Assembly (NCBI GenBank): GCA_905214905.1
Contig: CAJMNK010000015.1
Coordinates: 1-34,936, forward strand
DNA: 34,936 nucleotides
From: an uncultured bacterium
GTDB lineage: Bacteria > Actinomycetota > Coriobacteriia > Coriobacteriales > Coriobacteriaceae
Direction: 5' to 3'
Below are positions 14,685 through 22,836 of the stretch, piece by piece; the stretch's first letter is position 1, and every line of letters starts with the position of its first letter. The translations under genes were made by a program, and so were the position numbers. The notes below the pieces were generated by a model. The model was not told the origin of the DNA, did no database searches, and saw only the letters and a program-made list of their open reading frames with translations.

Positions 14685-17438
14685 CTACTCGTCTTCGAGA
14701 ATCATGCCCGCTATCTCGACTTTCTTTTGCGCATCGGCCATGCTCACATGCAGCATGTGGTGCACGTATGCAATCTCCGACACAGGTATCTCGACACGGT
14801 AGCGTCGCGTCATGTCGATAAAGGCCTCGCGGAAGTTCTCGATAAAGTCCGCATGGTCGCGCTCAAAGGCCTCGGTGTCGGGGGCGGAGTCAACAAAATT
14901 CTTGGTCACCAGGCGCTCGATAAGACCGCACAGGTGCACGTAGACACCGATCTTGCGGCGCGCGTCGATATCCTCGCCCTGCAGCTCCGCCAAGCGCTTG
15001 ACCGCGCGGTCGGCCTCGATGTAGAGCATCTCGGGGTTAAGGATCGTAATGGACTCGATCACGTTGCGAAGGGTCAGGTTGCGCAGGAGGTTGGCATGGA
15101 ACTCCTGGACGCTCTCGGGGTCCACGAGCGGGAAGAGCGCCCGGTCGAGCGCGTCGGAGCTTCCCTCGTAGAGAATGTCCTCGAGCCCCACAAACGGCAC
15201 CGACACGATGCCCGGGTCCATGGTGCCCACGACGGCGCGCACGCGGTAGTCGCTAAAGACCGGGGCGCCGTCGCCCTTTTGGGCGAGCATGGGGTAGTCG
15301 CAGGTCACGAGCTGCACCTCGGGCGTGCCGGGGAGGCTGTTCTGCACGATCTGGCGGATCTTGTCGGCTGCCTCGATACCCGACTCCGAGCAAAACGCCA
15401 CGGCGTCGTTTTCGACCGAACCCCTCACCACGCTGTAGCTGGGCGCGAGCCCCGCCGAGGCGTGGGCGAGCACCTCGTCCAGATCGGCGTGGGCGATGAG
15501 CGCGCTTCCCACCTCGAGGGCAAGGCCGGTCGACACGTTGTTGACGATGTGGATGTCGCACGTCGTGAGCCCTGTAATGGCGTCGTTGATCTTTTCGAGC
15601 GAACCCATGTCCACCAGGATCGCCACCGTCTTGCAGTGCGAGTAGCGCGCGAGCAGGCGCGAGAGCTGCCCCACGATCTCGGTGACCTCCTGGTCGTAGG
15701 TCATGTCGATGGCCTCGAAGACATGCGTTCGCAGGATGCGGTCGGCGGCGTCGGCGATGCTCGTGGCGGTGGAATAGCCGTGGCACACCACCACGCCCAG
15801 GTAGTCGCGCGGGCCTCCCGTGGCGCGCAGGGCGTCCCCCACCTCGATAAAGAGCACCGTGCGTGAGAGCGCATCGAGCTCCATGCCGAGGGCTGTCTTG
15901 GTCTTGGCGGCGATTTCCTCCACAACGGTCGCCGTGCCGGGTTGGTTCTTCTCCAAAAGCGTCAGAGTCCGCTCCACGGCGTCCGCATTGGCGATCCGCC
16001 ACTTGCTCAGGCCCGCACCGCCCCAGAGCTGCGTAAAGAGCGACTGCGCGATGGAGCGCGAGATCTTGCGCGTAAGCTCGATGCCGTAGGCGTGGTTCAC
16101 CTGCTCGATCACGGGCGCGACCATCTTCTCGTAGGCGCCCACGCGCGGGTTGACGCTCTTGTTCTCAAAGTCGAAGTTCATGTAGTCGTCGTAGGCACGC
16201 ACCGCCATGGTCGCGCTGGTAAAGAACTCGGTGAAGCTCACCTGACCGCGCTCGAGTGCCTCAACGGGGTCGACAATCTTTTGGAAAAAGCCCGTCACGC
16301 GCACGGACGGGTCGTTGACATCCTTGTCGCCGCTCACGAGCTGGTCGTCGTCGGGCTCGGGCGCCGTCTTGCCCAGCACGCTGGAGGGCAGATTGTAGGT
16401 CTGGATGGTGAGCGTCTCGTTCTCGCGGTTGAGATAGGCGCCCGCGCAGCAGTTGGTGATACATGAGCGGAGGCCGTCGATGTTGTCCTTGAAGTCGGCG
16501 TCGACGAGGGCGCGCAGGGCGCCGCGGCTTACCGCGATGTCGGCACCCACGCGACGGCCCTCGACGCGCAGGTAGTGCATCACAAAGAGCGTGCGCTCCT
16601 CGACGCTGCGCTCCGCCAGGCGCGGGAGCGTGACGGTGATGGGCACAAAGCGCGCGATACCCTTGACGATATCGCTGTCGGCAGGCAGGGCGGACGAGAG
16701 CAAGAAGCGGGCGGGAGGCACGTCCGACGTGCCGCGCGCGGTCTCGCCCGTAGGGTCGCCGGCACCGATGCGTTGCAGGATACGTTCACGCGCCACGCGG
16801 GGCAAGTGGTCGTAGCCGCTCAGGTAGATCACGCCGCCGTTGGCCTCTTTGACCGCACCACCAAAGCCGTCCGCACCAAAGATCTCGTACTCGACCTCTG
16901 TCGCCTCGACGGGTCGTTTGCAGTCGATGCGCACGTAGCGGGCCTGCGTCGGCAGAATCCCCGCATTGACGCCGTACTCAAAAGTGAGCTCGCTCATCAT
17001 GCGCTTGCCCGTCCCCGGCTCGCCGATCAAAAGCGCCGGGAGCCCATGTGGCGGATAGCGGATGGCGCTCTTGAGGTGGTCGACGCATGTCCCGTACGTA
17101 AGGTCGAAGCCGATGGCCTTGTCAAAGTCCTCTTCTTCGTCGATGCCCGCAGCACCCAGCAGCTCGTCTATCGAGGCATATTCGGATTTATCGAACGCAT
17201 GCCTAAAGTAGCGTTCGACGGAGTGGCGATGGAAATAGAGCACCGGGCGGGCGTTGACCTTGATAACGTCGCCCTGACGAACGAGCTCGTTAAGATACTG
17301 GCTCGCCAGACTGCGGCTCACATGGCATTCGCTCGCGATCTTAGCCGTCGTGAAGTTGTCGATGTTGCACAGGTTAAGGTCGCGCGTCATCTTGTCGAGC
17401 GTCTTGAGAATCTCGGTTTTGGTGTCGTACGTAATCAC
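14685..17438 (-). CDS. LevR-type PTS-controlled sigma-54 activator with eroded ATPase motifs
   Basis: A 917-residue regulator with LevR/ManR architecture: N-terminal helix-turn-helix (about 25-60), AAA domain (about 110-350), first PRD (about 430-545), an EIIA-Man-like domain (about 548-680, with VVVCHGYSTATS carrying the candidate phospho-histidine) and a C-terminal PRD (about 800-905, VHLCGLIERLV). Walker A is intact (GEPGTGK, 139-145), and LPRLAERSVEERTLF matches LevR relatives. Two key motifs are degenerate: the sigma-54-contacting GAFTGA loop reads GFGGAV (191-196) in a shortened segment, and Walker B, normally ending in DE, reads VIYLSGYD (203-210). Such activators open sigma-54 promoters by ATP hydrolysis and are tuned by PTS phosphorylation. 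The start is GTG after AGGGG. It lies just upstream of the PTS operon and its sigma-54 promoter, which it presumably controls, but how it works without those residues is unclear. Confidence 0.83.
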   Translation of the reverse strand: MITYDTKTEILKTLDKMTRDLNLCNIDNFTTAKIASECHVSRSLASQYLNELVRQGDVIKVNARPVLYFHRHSVERYFRHAFDKSEYASIDELLGAAGIDEEEDFDKAIGFDLTYGTCVDHLKSAIRYPPHGLPALLIGEPGTGKRMMSELTFEYGVNAGILPTQARYVRIDCKRPVEATEVEYEIFGADGFGGAVKEANGGVIYLSGYDHLPRVARERILQRIGAGDPTGETARGTSDVPPARFLLSSALPADSDIVKGIARFVPITVTLPRLAERSVEERTLFVMHYLRVEGRRVGADIAVSRGALRALVDADFKDNIDGLRSCITNCCAGAYLNRENETLTIQTYNLPSSVLGKTAPEPDDDQLVSGDKDVNDPSVRVTGFFQKIVDPVEALERGQVSFTEFFTSATMAVRAYDDYMNFDFENKSVNPRVGAYEKMVAPVIEQVNHAYGIELTRKISRSIAQSLFTQLWGGAGLSKWRIANADAVERTLTLLEKNQPGTATVVEEIAAKTKTALGMELDALSRTVLFIEVGDALRATGGPRDYLGVVVCHGYSTATSIADAADRILRTHVFEAIDMTYDQEVTEIVGQLSRLLARYSHCKTVAILVDMGSLEKINDAITGLTTCDIHIVNNVSTGLALEVGSALIAHADLDEVLAHASAGLAPSYSVVRGSVENDAVAFCSESGIEAADKIRQIVQNSLPGTPEVQLVTCDYPMLAQKGDGAPVFSDYRVRAVVGTMDPGIVSVPFVGLEDILYEGSSDALDRALFPLVDPESVQEFHANLLRNLTLRNVIESITILNPEMLYIEADRAVKRLAELQGEDIDARRKIGVYVHLCGLIERLVTKNFVDSAPDTEAFERDHADFIENFREAFIDMTRRYRVEIPVSEIAYVHHMLHVSMADAQKKVEIAGMILEDE

Positions 17439-17513
17439 GGCGCTGCCCCTTTTGCTCTTAGGTCACTTGGGGCGATTGTAGCCAAGGGAGGCGGTGCTAT
17501 ACAAATAAAATGG

Positions 17514-17626
17514 CTCTGTTAGACTGGGATTGACATGAAGTATTGATAGGCAACGTTCCCATAGAACGCAAAACTCCACGGGGGTGTTGTCTATTGTCGC
17601 CTCATGTCAATTCCGGTCTAGCAGAG
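17514..17626. mobile_element. MITE-like 113-bp palindromic element
   Basis: The end arms 17514-17538 and 17602-17626 pair over 25 positions; the three non-Watson-Crick pairs are all G-U wobbles when read as plus-strand RNA. Pairing resumes further in (GATAGGCAAC, 17545-17554, with 17586-17595), and a small GTTC/GAAC hairpin sits inside. Size, long terminal inverted repeats and lack of coding capacity fit a miniature inverted-repeat element or a structured RNA. I see no clear target duplication. It occupies much of the 345-bp gap between the LevR-like gene and the small gene at 17784; the rest of that gap holds only the possible remnant at 17684-17713. Confidence 0.5.
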
Positions 17627-17683
17627 TCTTAAAAGATCATTAGGTACAGAGAGATTTAAAAATCCCCGTCCTGGAAAAATCAT

Positions 17684-17713
17684 CTGTTGCCGAACATCAA
17701 AGGCCAGGGCTAG
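17684..17713 (+). pseudogene. Possible C-terminal remnant of a paralog of the acidic-tail membrane protein
   Basis: Bases 17684-17713 read L-L-P-N-I-K-G-Q-G-stop in one frame, against L-L-P-S-I-K-A-Q-D-stop at the end of the gene at 5451-6953. Over 30 bases running through the stop codon into TAGCGG, 25 are identical. No upstream part of such a gene is detectable. It may be a decayed gene end or a shared non-coding motif around the stop. Confidence 0.3.
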
Positions 17714-17783
17714 CGGCTCCTATTAGATGCTGGCTCACATAGCAGCCCAAGTAGCTAAAAGAGCCCCGTCCCAAATGAGTTCG

Positions 17784-17957
17784 TTAGCGCCAGGGATCGG
17801 CTTCGAACAGCGGCTCACGCTCGGGGCGGCGATCGCTGTAGGGATCGTAGCCGTCGTCGTCCTCGTTCTCGGCACGGATGTAGGGGTCGCGCGGCTTGGG
17901 TGCCGGTTTGGACGTGGGCTTGGGCGCCGGCGCGCTTGTCTTGATCTCGCCTTTCAT
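17784..17957 (-). CDS. Small proline-rich hydrophilic protein, 57 residues
   Basis: I do not recognise this protein. It reads MKGEIKTSAPAPKPTSKPAP followed by acidic and aromatic residues (ENEDDDGYDPYSD) and ends FEADPWR. The N-terminal half is Pro/Lys/Ala-rich, the C-terminal half acidic; it looks disordered and has no membrane segment or signal peptide. ATG at 17957 lies 8 bases after AAGGAG; an ATG six bases earlier is too close to that site. It lies beyond the clpB terminator and so probably has its own promoter, which I cannot identify. Confidence 0.55.
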   Translation of the reverse strand: MKGEIKTSAPAPKPTSKPAPKPRDPYIRAENEDDDGYDPYSDRRPEREPLFEADPWR

Positions 17958-18006
17958 CTGCATAGCTCCTTGCATCGCATCCGTTCAACATCATCGATTG
18001 TCGCAC

Positions 18007-18044
18007 GAAAAAGGGCGGCGGACCCAATTGGATCCGCCGCCCTT
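18007..18044 (-). terminator. Rho-independent terminator of clpB
   Basis: A perfect 12-bp GC-rich stem (18011-18022 with 18033-18044) with a 10-base loop. On the minus strand it is followed by TTTTT. It lies 46 bp after the clpB stop. Confidence 0.88.
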
Positions 18045-18089
18045 GGCGTTTAGAGACGGCTGGCAGATTTTAAGGCATGTCCCATAAAT

Positions 18090-20717
18090 CTACTCGGCGT
18101 CGGGGACCTCGTAGGTAGCAGACGGCGTGTTGTCGCACACGACGGTAAAGCCGCCGTCCTTGTCGGCATCGACCGTCACCTGATCGCCCTCGCGCACCGT
18201 ACCGTCGATGATGGCGGCGGCGATGGCGTCCACGACCTCGCGCTGGACCAGGCGCTTGAGCGGACGGGCACCGAACACGGGGTCCAGGCCACCCACGGCG
18301 AGCATCTGCTTGGCCGCCGGGGTGATGGCAAGCGTCATGCGCTCCTTGGCCAGACGCGCGCGGACGTCGGCGAGCTGGATGTCGACGATCTTCTCGATCT
18401 GCGCCATGCCGAGCGGATGGAACACCACGATATCGTCGATACGGTTGAGGAACTCGGGGCGGAAGGTCTGAGCCATGGCGGCGTCGACCTGATGGCGCAT
18501 CTCCTCCTCGTCCTTACCGGACAGATCGGCGATGGCCTTGGAGCCCACGTTAGACGTCATGATGATGATCGTGTTCTTGAAGGACACCTGGCGACCCTGG
18601 CCATCGGTCAGACGGCCGTCATCAAGCACCTGCAGCAGCACGTTAAAGACATCCGGATGAGCCTTCTCCATCTCGTCGAGCAAAATCACGGAGTACGGAC
18701 GACGGCGCACGGCCTCGGTAAGCTGGCCGCCCTCGTCGTAACCCACGTATCCCGGAGGCGCACCGATCAGACGTTGGACGCTGAACTTCTCCATGTACTC
18801 GGACATGTCGATACGCACGAGCGCACGCTCGTCATCGAACAGGCACTCGGCAAGCGCCTTGGCGAGCTCGGTCTTGCCCACGCCGGTGGGGCCCAGGAAG
18901 AAGAAGCTGCCGATGGGCTTGTCCGGATCGGAGAGGCCCGCACGGCTGCGACGCACGGCCGCGGCGACAGCGGAGACCGCCTCGTCCTGGCCGATGACGC
19001 GCTTATGCAGCTCGCCCTCCAAGCCCTTCAGCTTGTCGAGCTCGCCCTGCATCATCTTGGAGACGGGCACGCCGGTCCAAGCGCTCACGACCTCAGCGAT
19101 CTCATCGGAGGTCACCTGCTCGTTGAGGCCCTCGCCGTCCTGCTGCTTTTGCGCCTCGAGCGCAGCCTCGGAATCCTGAATCTGCTGCTGCAGGCCCGGA
19201 ATCACGGAGTAGCGCAGCTCGGACGCACGGCCCAGGTCGCCGTTGCGCGTCGCACGCTCCTCTTCGCTCTTGGCCTCGTCGAGCTGTCCCTTGAGCTCCT
19301 GCACGTGGTCGATGGCGTTCTTCTGGTTGAGCCAGCCGGCCTTTTGCACGTTGAGCTTTTCTTGGACCTCGGCAATCTCTTGGCGCAGGGCCTCCAGACG
19401 CTCCTTGGAGGCGTCGTCGGTCTCCTTCATGAGCGCCTGCTCCTCGATCTGCAGCTGGGTGAGCTGACGCGTGGTGGCATCGATCTCGACCGGCATGCTG
19501 TCGAGCTCCATGCGCAGGCGGCTTGCCGCCTCATCAACCAGGTCGATGGCCTTATCGGGCAGGAAGCGGTCGGCGATGTAGCGATCGGAGAGGTCGGCGG
19601 CCGCCACGAGCGCGCTATCGGTGATATGCACGCCGTGGAAGATCTCGTACTTCTCCTTGAGGCCACGCAGGATCGAAATGGTGTCCTCGACGGTAGGCTC
19701 GGAGACCATCACGGTCTGGAAACGACGGGCGAGTGCCGCGTCCTTCTCGATGTACTTGCGATACTCGTCGAGCGTAGTCGCGCCGATTGCGTGCAAGTCG
19801 CCACGGGCAAGCGCCGGCTTCAGGATGTTGCCGGCGTCCATGGAGCCCTCGGTGGCACCCGCGCCCACGATGGTGTGGAGCTCATCGATGAACAGGATGA
19901 CCTTGCCTTCGGACTTTTGGACTTCCTTGAGCACGGCCTTCAAGCGGTCCTCGAACTCGCCGCGGTACTTGGCGCCGGCGACCAGCGCGCTCATGTCGAG
20001 CTCGATGAGGTCGCGGTCGCGCAGGGTGCTCGGTACGTCGCCGGCCACGATTCGCTGAGCAATGCCCTCGACGATGGCCGTCTTGCCGACGCCCGGCTCG
20101 CCGATAAGCACGGGGTTGTTCTTGGTGCGGCGGGACAGAACCTGAATAGTACGACGGATCTCGTCGGTACGGCCGATGACCGGGTCGAGCTTGCCGGCGC
20201 GAGCCAGATCGCAGATGTTGCGACCGTACTGCTCCAACGCCTCAAACTGCGTCTTGTCCTCGGCAGACGTCACGCGGTCATCGCCGCGCAGTTCCTCGTA
20301 GACTTGCTCGATGCGCTCCTTGGTCACGCCGGCGCCACGCAGCACGCGACCCGCCTCACCCTTGTCCTCGGCAAGTGCCATCAGCAGATGCTCGGTCACC
20401 ACAAAGCTGTCGCCCATCTTGGTGGCCTTTTTCTCGGCCTTCTCGATCACGCGAACGAGCTCGTTGGACAGGCCCATCTGCTGACCCTCGCCCGACACCT
20501 TGGGCGCATGGTCGATGGCATCTTGTGTGGAGCGTGCGAGCTGAGCCGGGTCGGCACCGATGCGCTCGATGATCACGGAGATATTGCGCTCGCCGGCACC
20601 GAGCAGGGCAGACAGCAGGTGGATCGGCTCCACCGCGCCGGCCTGTGCATCGGCAGCCGTGCTCATGGCGGTCTGCAGCGCCTCGCGCGACGTCATTGCT
20701 AGCTTATCGATTCTCAT
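18090..20717 (-). CDS. clpB: ClpB disaggregase (HSP100 chaperone)
   Basis: An 875-residue protein of normal ClpB length. Domains in order: N-terminal substrate domain (1-150), first AAA+ domain with Walker A GEPGVGKT (near 205) and Walker B VILFIDELHT, a long coiled-coil middle domain (about 410-525, rich in Glu, Gln and Lys), and second AAA+ domain with Walker A GPTGVGKT (near 610) and Walker B VILLDEMEKAHPDV. The middle domain separates ClpB from ClpA and ClpC. ClpB hexamers thread aggregated proteins through their pore and work with DnaK, DnaJ and GrpE, all encoded 7 kb away. The start follows AGAGGTGA. A 27-bp motif about 90 bp upstream is shared with dnaK, so heat-shock control by HspR is likely. 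It is a single-gene unit with its own terminator. Confidence 0.96.
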   Translation of the reverse strand: MRIDKLAMTSREALQTAMSTAADAQAGAVEPIHLLSALLGAGERNISVIIERIGADPAQLARSTQDAIDHAPKVSGEGQQMGLSNELVRVIEKAEKKATKMGDSFVVTEHLLMALAEDKGEAGRVLRGAGVTKERIEQVYEELRGDDRVTSAEDKTQFEALEQYGRNICDLARAGKLDPVIGRTDEIRRTIQVLSRRTKNNPVLIGEPGVGKTAIVEGIAQRIVAGDVPSTLRDRDLIELDMSALVAGAKYRGEFEDRLKAVLKEVQKSEGKVILFIDELHTIVGAGATEGSMDAGNILKPALARGDLHAIGATTLDEYRKYIEKDAALARRFQTVMVSEPTVEDTISILRGLKEKYEIFHGVHITDSALVAAADLSDRYIADRFLPDKAIDLVDEAASRLRMELDSMPVEIDATTRQLTQLQIEEQALMKETDDASKERLEALRQEIAEVQEKLNVQKAGWLNQKNAIDHVQELKGQLDEAKSEEERATRNGDLGRASELRYSVIPGLQQQIQDSEAALEAQKQQDGEGLNEQVTSDEIAEVVSAWTGVPVSKMMQGELDKLKGLEGELHKRVIGQDEAVSAVAAAVRRSRAGLSDPDKPIGSFFFLGPTGVGKTELAKALAECLFDDERALVRIDMSEYMEKFSVQRLIGAPPGYVGYDEGGQLTEAVRRRPYSVILLDEMEKAHPDVFNVLLQVLDDGRLTDGQGRQVSFKNTIIIMTSNVGSKAIADLSGKDEEEMRHQVDAAMAQTFRPEFLNRIDDIVVFHPLGMAQIEKIVDIQLADVRARLAKERMTLAITPAAKQMLAVGGLDPVFGARPLKRLVQREVVDAIAAAIIDGTVREGDQVTVDADKDGGFTVVCDNTPSATYEVPDAE

Positions 20718-20806
20718 GGAATCACCTCTCTTGGGGCGGCCGCCCTACGGGGCGGCTTCACGTTGTTCGAGAAGTATTGTTGCCAGCTTTACGCGATCTT
20801 ATACAC

Positions 20807-20833
20807 AAATCTAAGTCTCTATATATAAGATTT
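20807..20833 (-). promoter_or_regulatory. HspR-like operator upstream of clpB
   Basis: This 27-bp site has AAATCTAAGTC and TATAAGATTT separated by 6 bases, identical in both arms and spacing to the site before dnaK at 29834-29860. Its symmetry is AAATCT...AGATTT. On the minus strand it contains CTTATA and ACTTAG, a loose echo of the HAIR box (CTTGAGT-N7-ACTCAAG) bound by HspR in other actinobacteria. A -10-like TATAAG follows directly, so a bound repressor would cover the promoter. Confidence 0.65.
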
Positions 20834-20894
20834 TCTGAGTGAATTACGGATAGGGTACTGAGATGTCAGCCCGCCGCTGCCCAGGCGCGCTACC

Positions 20895-20951
20895 GTCTCG
20901 ATCTGTAACATCTAGCAGCCATTTTTGATCCTAGATGTTACAGATCGAGAC
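20895..20951. repeat. Perfect 21-bp inverted repeat upstream of clpB
   Basis: Arms 20895-20915 and 20931-20951 are exact complements around a 15-base loop containing ATTTTTGATC. The core of the arm is GATCTGTAACATCTAG. It lies between the clpB promoter and the end of the next gene, both on the minus strand. It could terminate or shield the message from 20999-21670, or be a mobile palindrome. Confidence 0.65.
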
Positions 20952-20960
20952 AGACCGAAA

Positions 20961-20990
20961 ACCACCACAAAGAGGCACCTTTGTGGTGGT
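20961..20990. repeat. Intergenic palindrome, copy 1 of 3
   Basis: ACCACCACAAAG and its complement flank a 6-base loop (AGGCAC). The same arms recur at 21760 and 22627. This copy has a shortened loop and ends 8 bp from the neighbouring stop codon. Confidence 0.8.
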
Positions 20991-20998
20991 CGCGGTCT

Positions 20999-21670
20999 CT
21001 ACTCCTTCGCCGAACCCGTACTTCCCGATTCGACGGTCCAGGGCATCTCATCCTCGAACAGCCATGTACGGGCAGACCCACTATCGCGTGCAGTCTGCGG
21101 GTCAGGCAAGCAGGTCTGTTTATAGGCATCTTGGATACACTGACCCATAAAATCGTTGAGCTCGGTCTGGTCGCCCTCCATGACATAGGCGACATCGCCG
21201 TCCATGATGTAGATGCCCGGACCCTCATTGCCCTCGTAGCCCGGATCGTACGAGACATCACATAACTTTGCGCCGTTTGCAGTGTCCAGCTCGATGGACG
21301 AGTGGCATCCGCCAACCATGTCGTTCGCTTTTGCCCGATAGGACGCATATCCGTACCAACGCTTAAATGTTTTGCCCTTGAGTAGCTCGGACGCCCTATC
21401 GATCAGGCTTGTATCCGTGGTATAGCGCATGGCCCCAAGCTGAATACGCGGATAATTACTAATACCCAGCACAGCCGGCTGCTCATCAAAATCAACGGTA
21501 ATGGTCTCGGGCTTGTCGTCGCCGGTCAGAAGTTCGACAGATTGAGTCACAGGCTTGACCACCGGCTCCGTCACCGCAGCAGGTAGAAATGCCATACCGA
21601 CAGCGCCCGCGCCAACCACAGCGATCGCAAGCGCCAAGACAATCAATCCAATACGGGCAGAACGGCTCAC
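20999..21670 (-). CDS. Membrane-anchored extracytoplasmic protein, unknown function
   Basis: I do not recognise this protein (about 223 residues). The proposed GTG start gives MSRSARIGLIVLALAIAVVG, a short basic head and one membrane helix, an uncleaved anchor or signal peptide. The remainder is a soluble domain with paired cysteines (GGCHSSIELD, AKLCDVSYDPGY, MGQCIQDAYKQTCLP) that could form disulfides outside the cell. Starts at 21685 (better spaced from GAAGG) and 21709 are also possible. It lies between copies 1 and 2 of an intergenic palindrome and is divergent from another orphan membrane-anchored protein. Confidence 0.6.
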   Translation of the reverse strand: MSRSARIGLIVLALAIAVVGAGAVGMAFLPAAVTEPVVKPVTQSVELLTGDDKPETITVDFDEQPAVLGISNYPRIQLGAMRYTTDTSLIDRASELLKGKTFKRWYGYASYRAKANDMVGGCHSSIELDTANGAKLCDVSYDPGYEGNEGPGIYIMDGDVAYVMEGDQTELNDFMGQCIQDAYKQTCLPDPQTARDSGSARTWLFEDEMPWTVESGSTGSAKE

Positions 21671-21759
21671 GGCAAAACACCCCACAATGCAAACCTTCGC
21701 CACCTGCACTAATGATACCGCCAGCTAACACTATTACCAAAAGAAGCCGCGCGCTCCTC

Positions 21760-21794
21760 ACCACCACAAAGGGGACAGGCACCTTTGTGGTGGT
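21760..21794. repeat. Intergenic palindrome, copy 2 of 3
   Basis: ACCACCACAAAGG (21760-21772) pairs with its exact complement (21782-21794) around the loop GGACAGGCA, then TTTCGAC follows. It lies between two divergent orphan genes. Confidence 0.85.
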
Positions 21795-21904
21795 TTTCGA
21801 CGCTAACGGTCGACCATCTCGCGCAATGAGATTAAACTTGAATTGCTCTCTGAACATATCCATTTCTGCCTATCCTCAACAGATCTTTGTCTCGAGGAGC
21901 GCAT

Positions 21905-22573
21905 ATGAAGCCGCCTCATTCCACCGGTCGCAACGTCATCGCCATTCTCGCCATACCCATCGTGATGCTCTTCCTTATCGTCATCACGCCCTTTTCCCTT
22001 GGTATCACCTCGCCCTTCGATTTATGCGGAATGGTCGACGCCAGCTCGCGTGCCACCTCGCTCTCTTTTATCTGCCGTGGTGTGTTCTACGAAGACGCAA
22101 TTCCCACCGGGCTTTGGCGGTCAAAGCTGCCGCTGCTCGGTCAGGTCGATGGACGTTCTCCCTACTTCAACCTTGAACCTCAAGCGATGAACTATCTGAT
22201 CGATGACCGACCCCTTGCCTCCATCACCCTCACTTACGACTATGCTCCAAACACCGATGAGCGTCACATGAACCAAGTCCTCGACAAACTGCTTGAACAG
22301 TGCGGGCTCACCGATGAGGTCGGCCGAACCGTCGACAGCGACCAGAAATTAAAGCGAACAGAACTCCGCCGCATTGGAAAAATCAGAGAGCGAGGCGGAG
22401 CTGCCTACTGGCAGGCCTGGGCGATACGCGACAAGAGCGAATTTGGGCACAGCACCTATATAGTCACTGTCTACACCAAAGACGGAATTAAGGACAATGT
22501 TGACGATTTCGCGTCATCCAAACTCGGCATCCCCAAAACAACCAAACCCGCCAGCCCAGATGAAATTCTGTAG
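21905..22573 (+). CDS. Membrane-anchored protein, unknown function
   Basis: I do not recognise this 222-residue protein. ATG at 21905 follows GAGGAG at a spacing of 5. Residues 11-33 form one hydrophobic helix (VIAILAIPIVMLFLIVIT) after a short basic head; the rest is hydrophilic and probably outside. The middle part (YLIDDRPLASITLTYDYAPN, then RHMNQVLDKLLEQCGLTDE) has alternating strand and helix character. The C-terminus is Lys/Pro-rich. It has no homology I can see to its divergent neighbour, but the size, single N-terminal anchor and orphan status are similar. It lies between copies 2 and 3 of the intergenic palindrome. Confidence 0.6.
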   Translation: MKPPHSTGRNVIAILAIPIVMLFLIVITPFSLGITSPFDLCGMVDASSRATSLSFICRGVFYEDAIPTGLWRSKLPLLGQVDGRSPYFNLEPQAMNYLIDDRPLASITLTYDYAPNTDERHMNQVLDKLLEQCGLTDEVGRTVDSDQKLKRTELRRIGKIRERGGAAYWQAWAIRDKSEFGHSTYIVTVYTKDGIKDNVDDFASSKLGIPKTTKPASPDEIL

Positions 22574-22626
22574 AGCCGCCCATTAACATGCCGCTCAACG
22601 ATCACAACAGCATCGAGCTCGTCCCC

Positions 22627-22661
22627 ACCACCACAAAGGTGCCTGTCCCCTTTGTGGTGGT
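22627..22661. repeat. Intergenic palindrome, copy 3 of 3
   Basis: The same 13-bp arms as copy 2 (22627-22639 and 22649-22661), but the loop is inverted, TGCCTGTCC, while the same TTTCGAC follows the right arm. Confidence 0.85.
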
Positions 22662-22753
22662 TTTCGACAAAAAGAAGCCGCCCCGATAGCAGAGGCGGCA
22701 TCAAGCAAGTCTATTTTTGGCGTCCCTCAAGACCCAACGAGAACATCGCGGTA

Positions 22754-22825
22754 GCCCCGGCCACACCTTTCCCTCGGGCGACCCTCGCGAAGCGCGTGAG
22801 CACGAGGGAAAGGTGTGGCAGGGGC
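22754..22825. repeat. Long inverted repeat downstream of the aconitase-family gene
   Basis: Perfect 17-bp arms (22760-22776 and 22803-22819, core CCACACCTTTCCCTCG) are extended by GCCCC/GGGGC outside one mismatch. The 26-base loop is GC-rich. It begins 11 bp after the gene's stop on the minus strand. No T run follows, so it may be a 3' stabilising stem or a palindromic element rather than a simple terminator. Confidence 0.65.
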
Positions 22826-22836
22826 GTACAGCAGAG

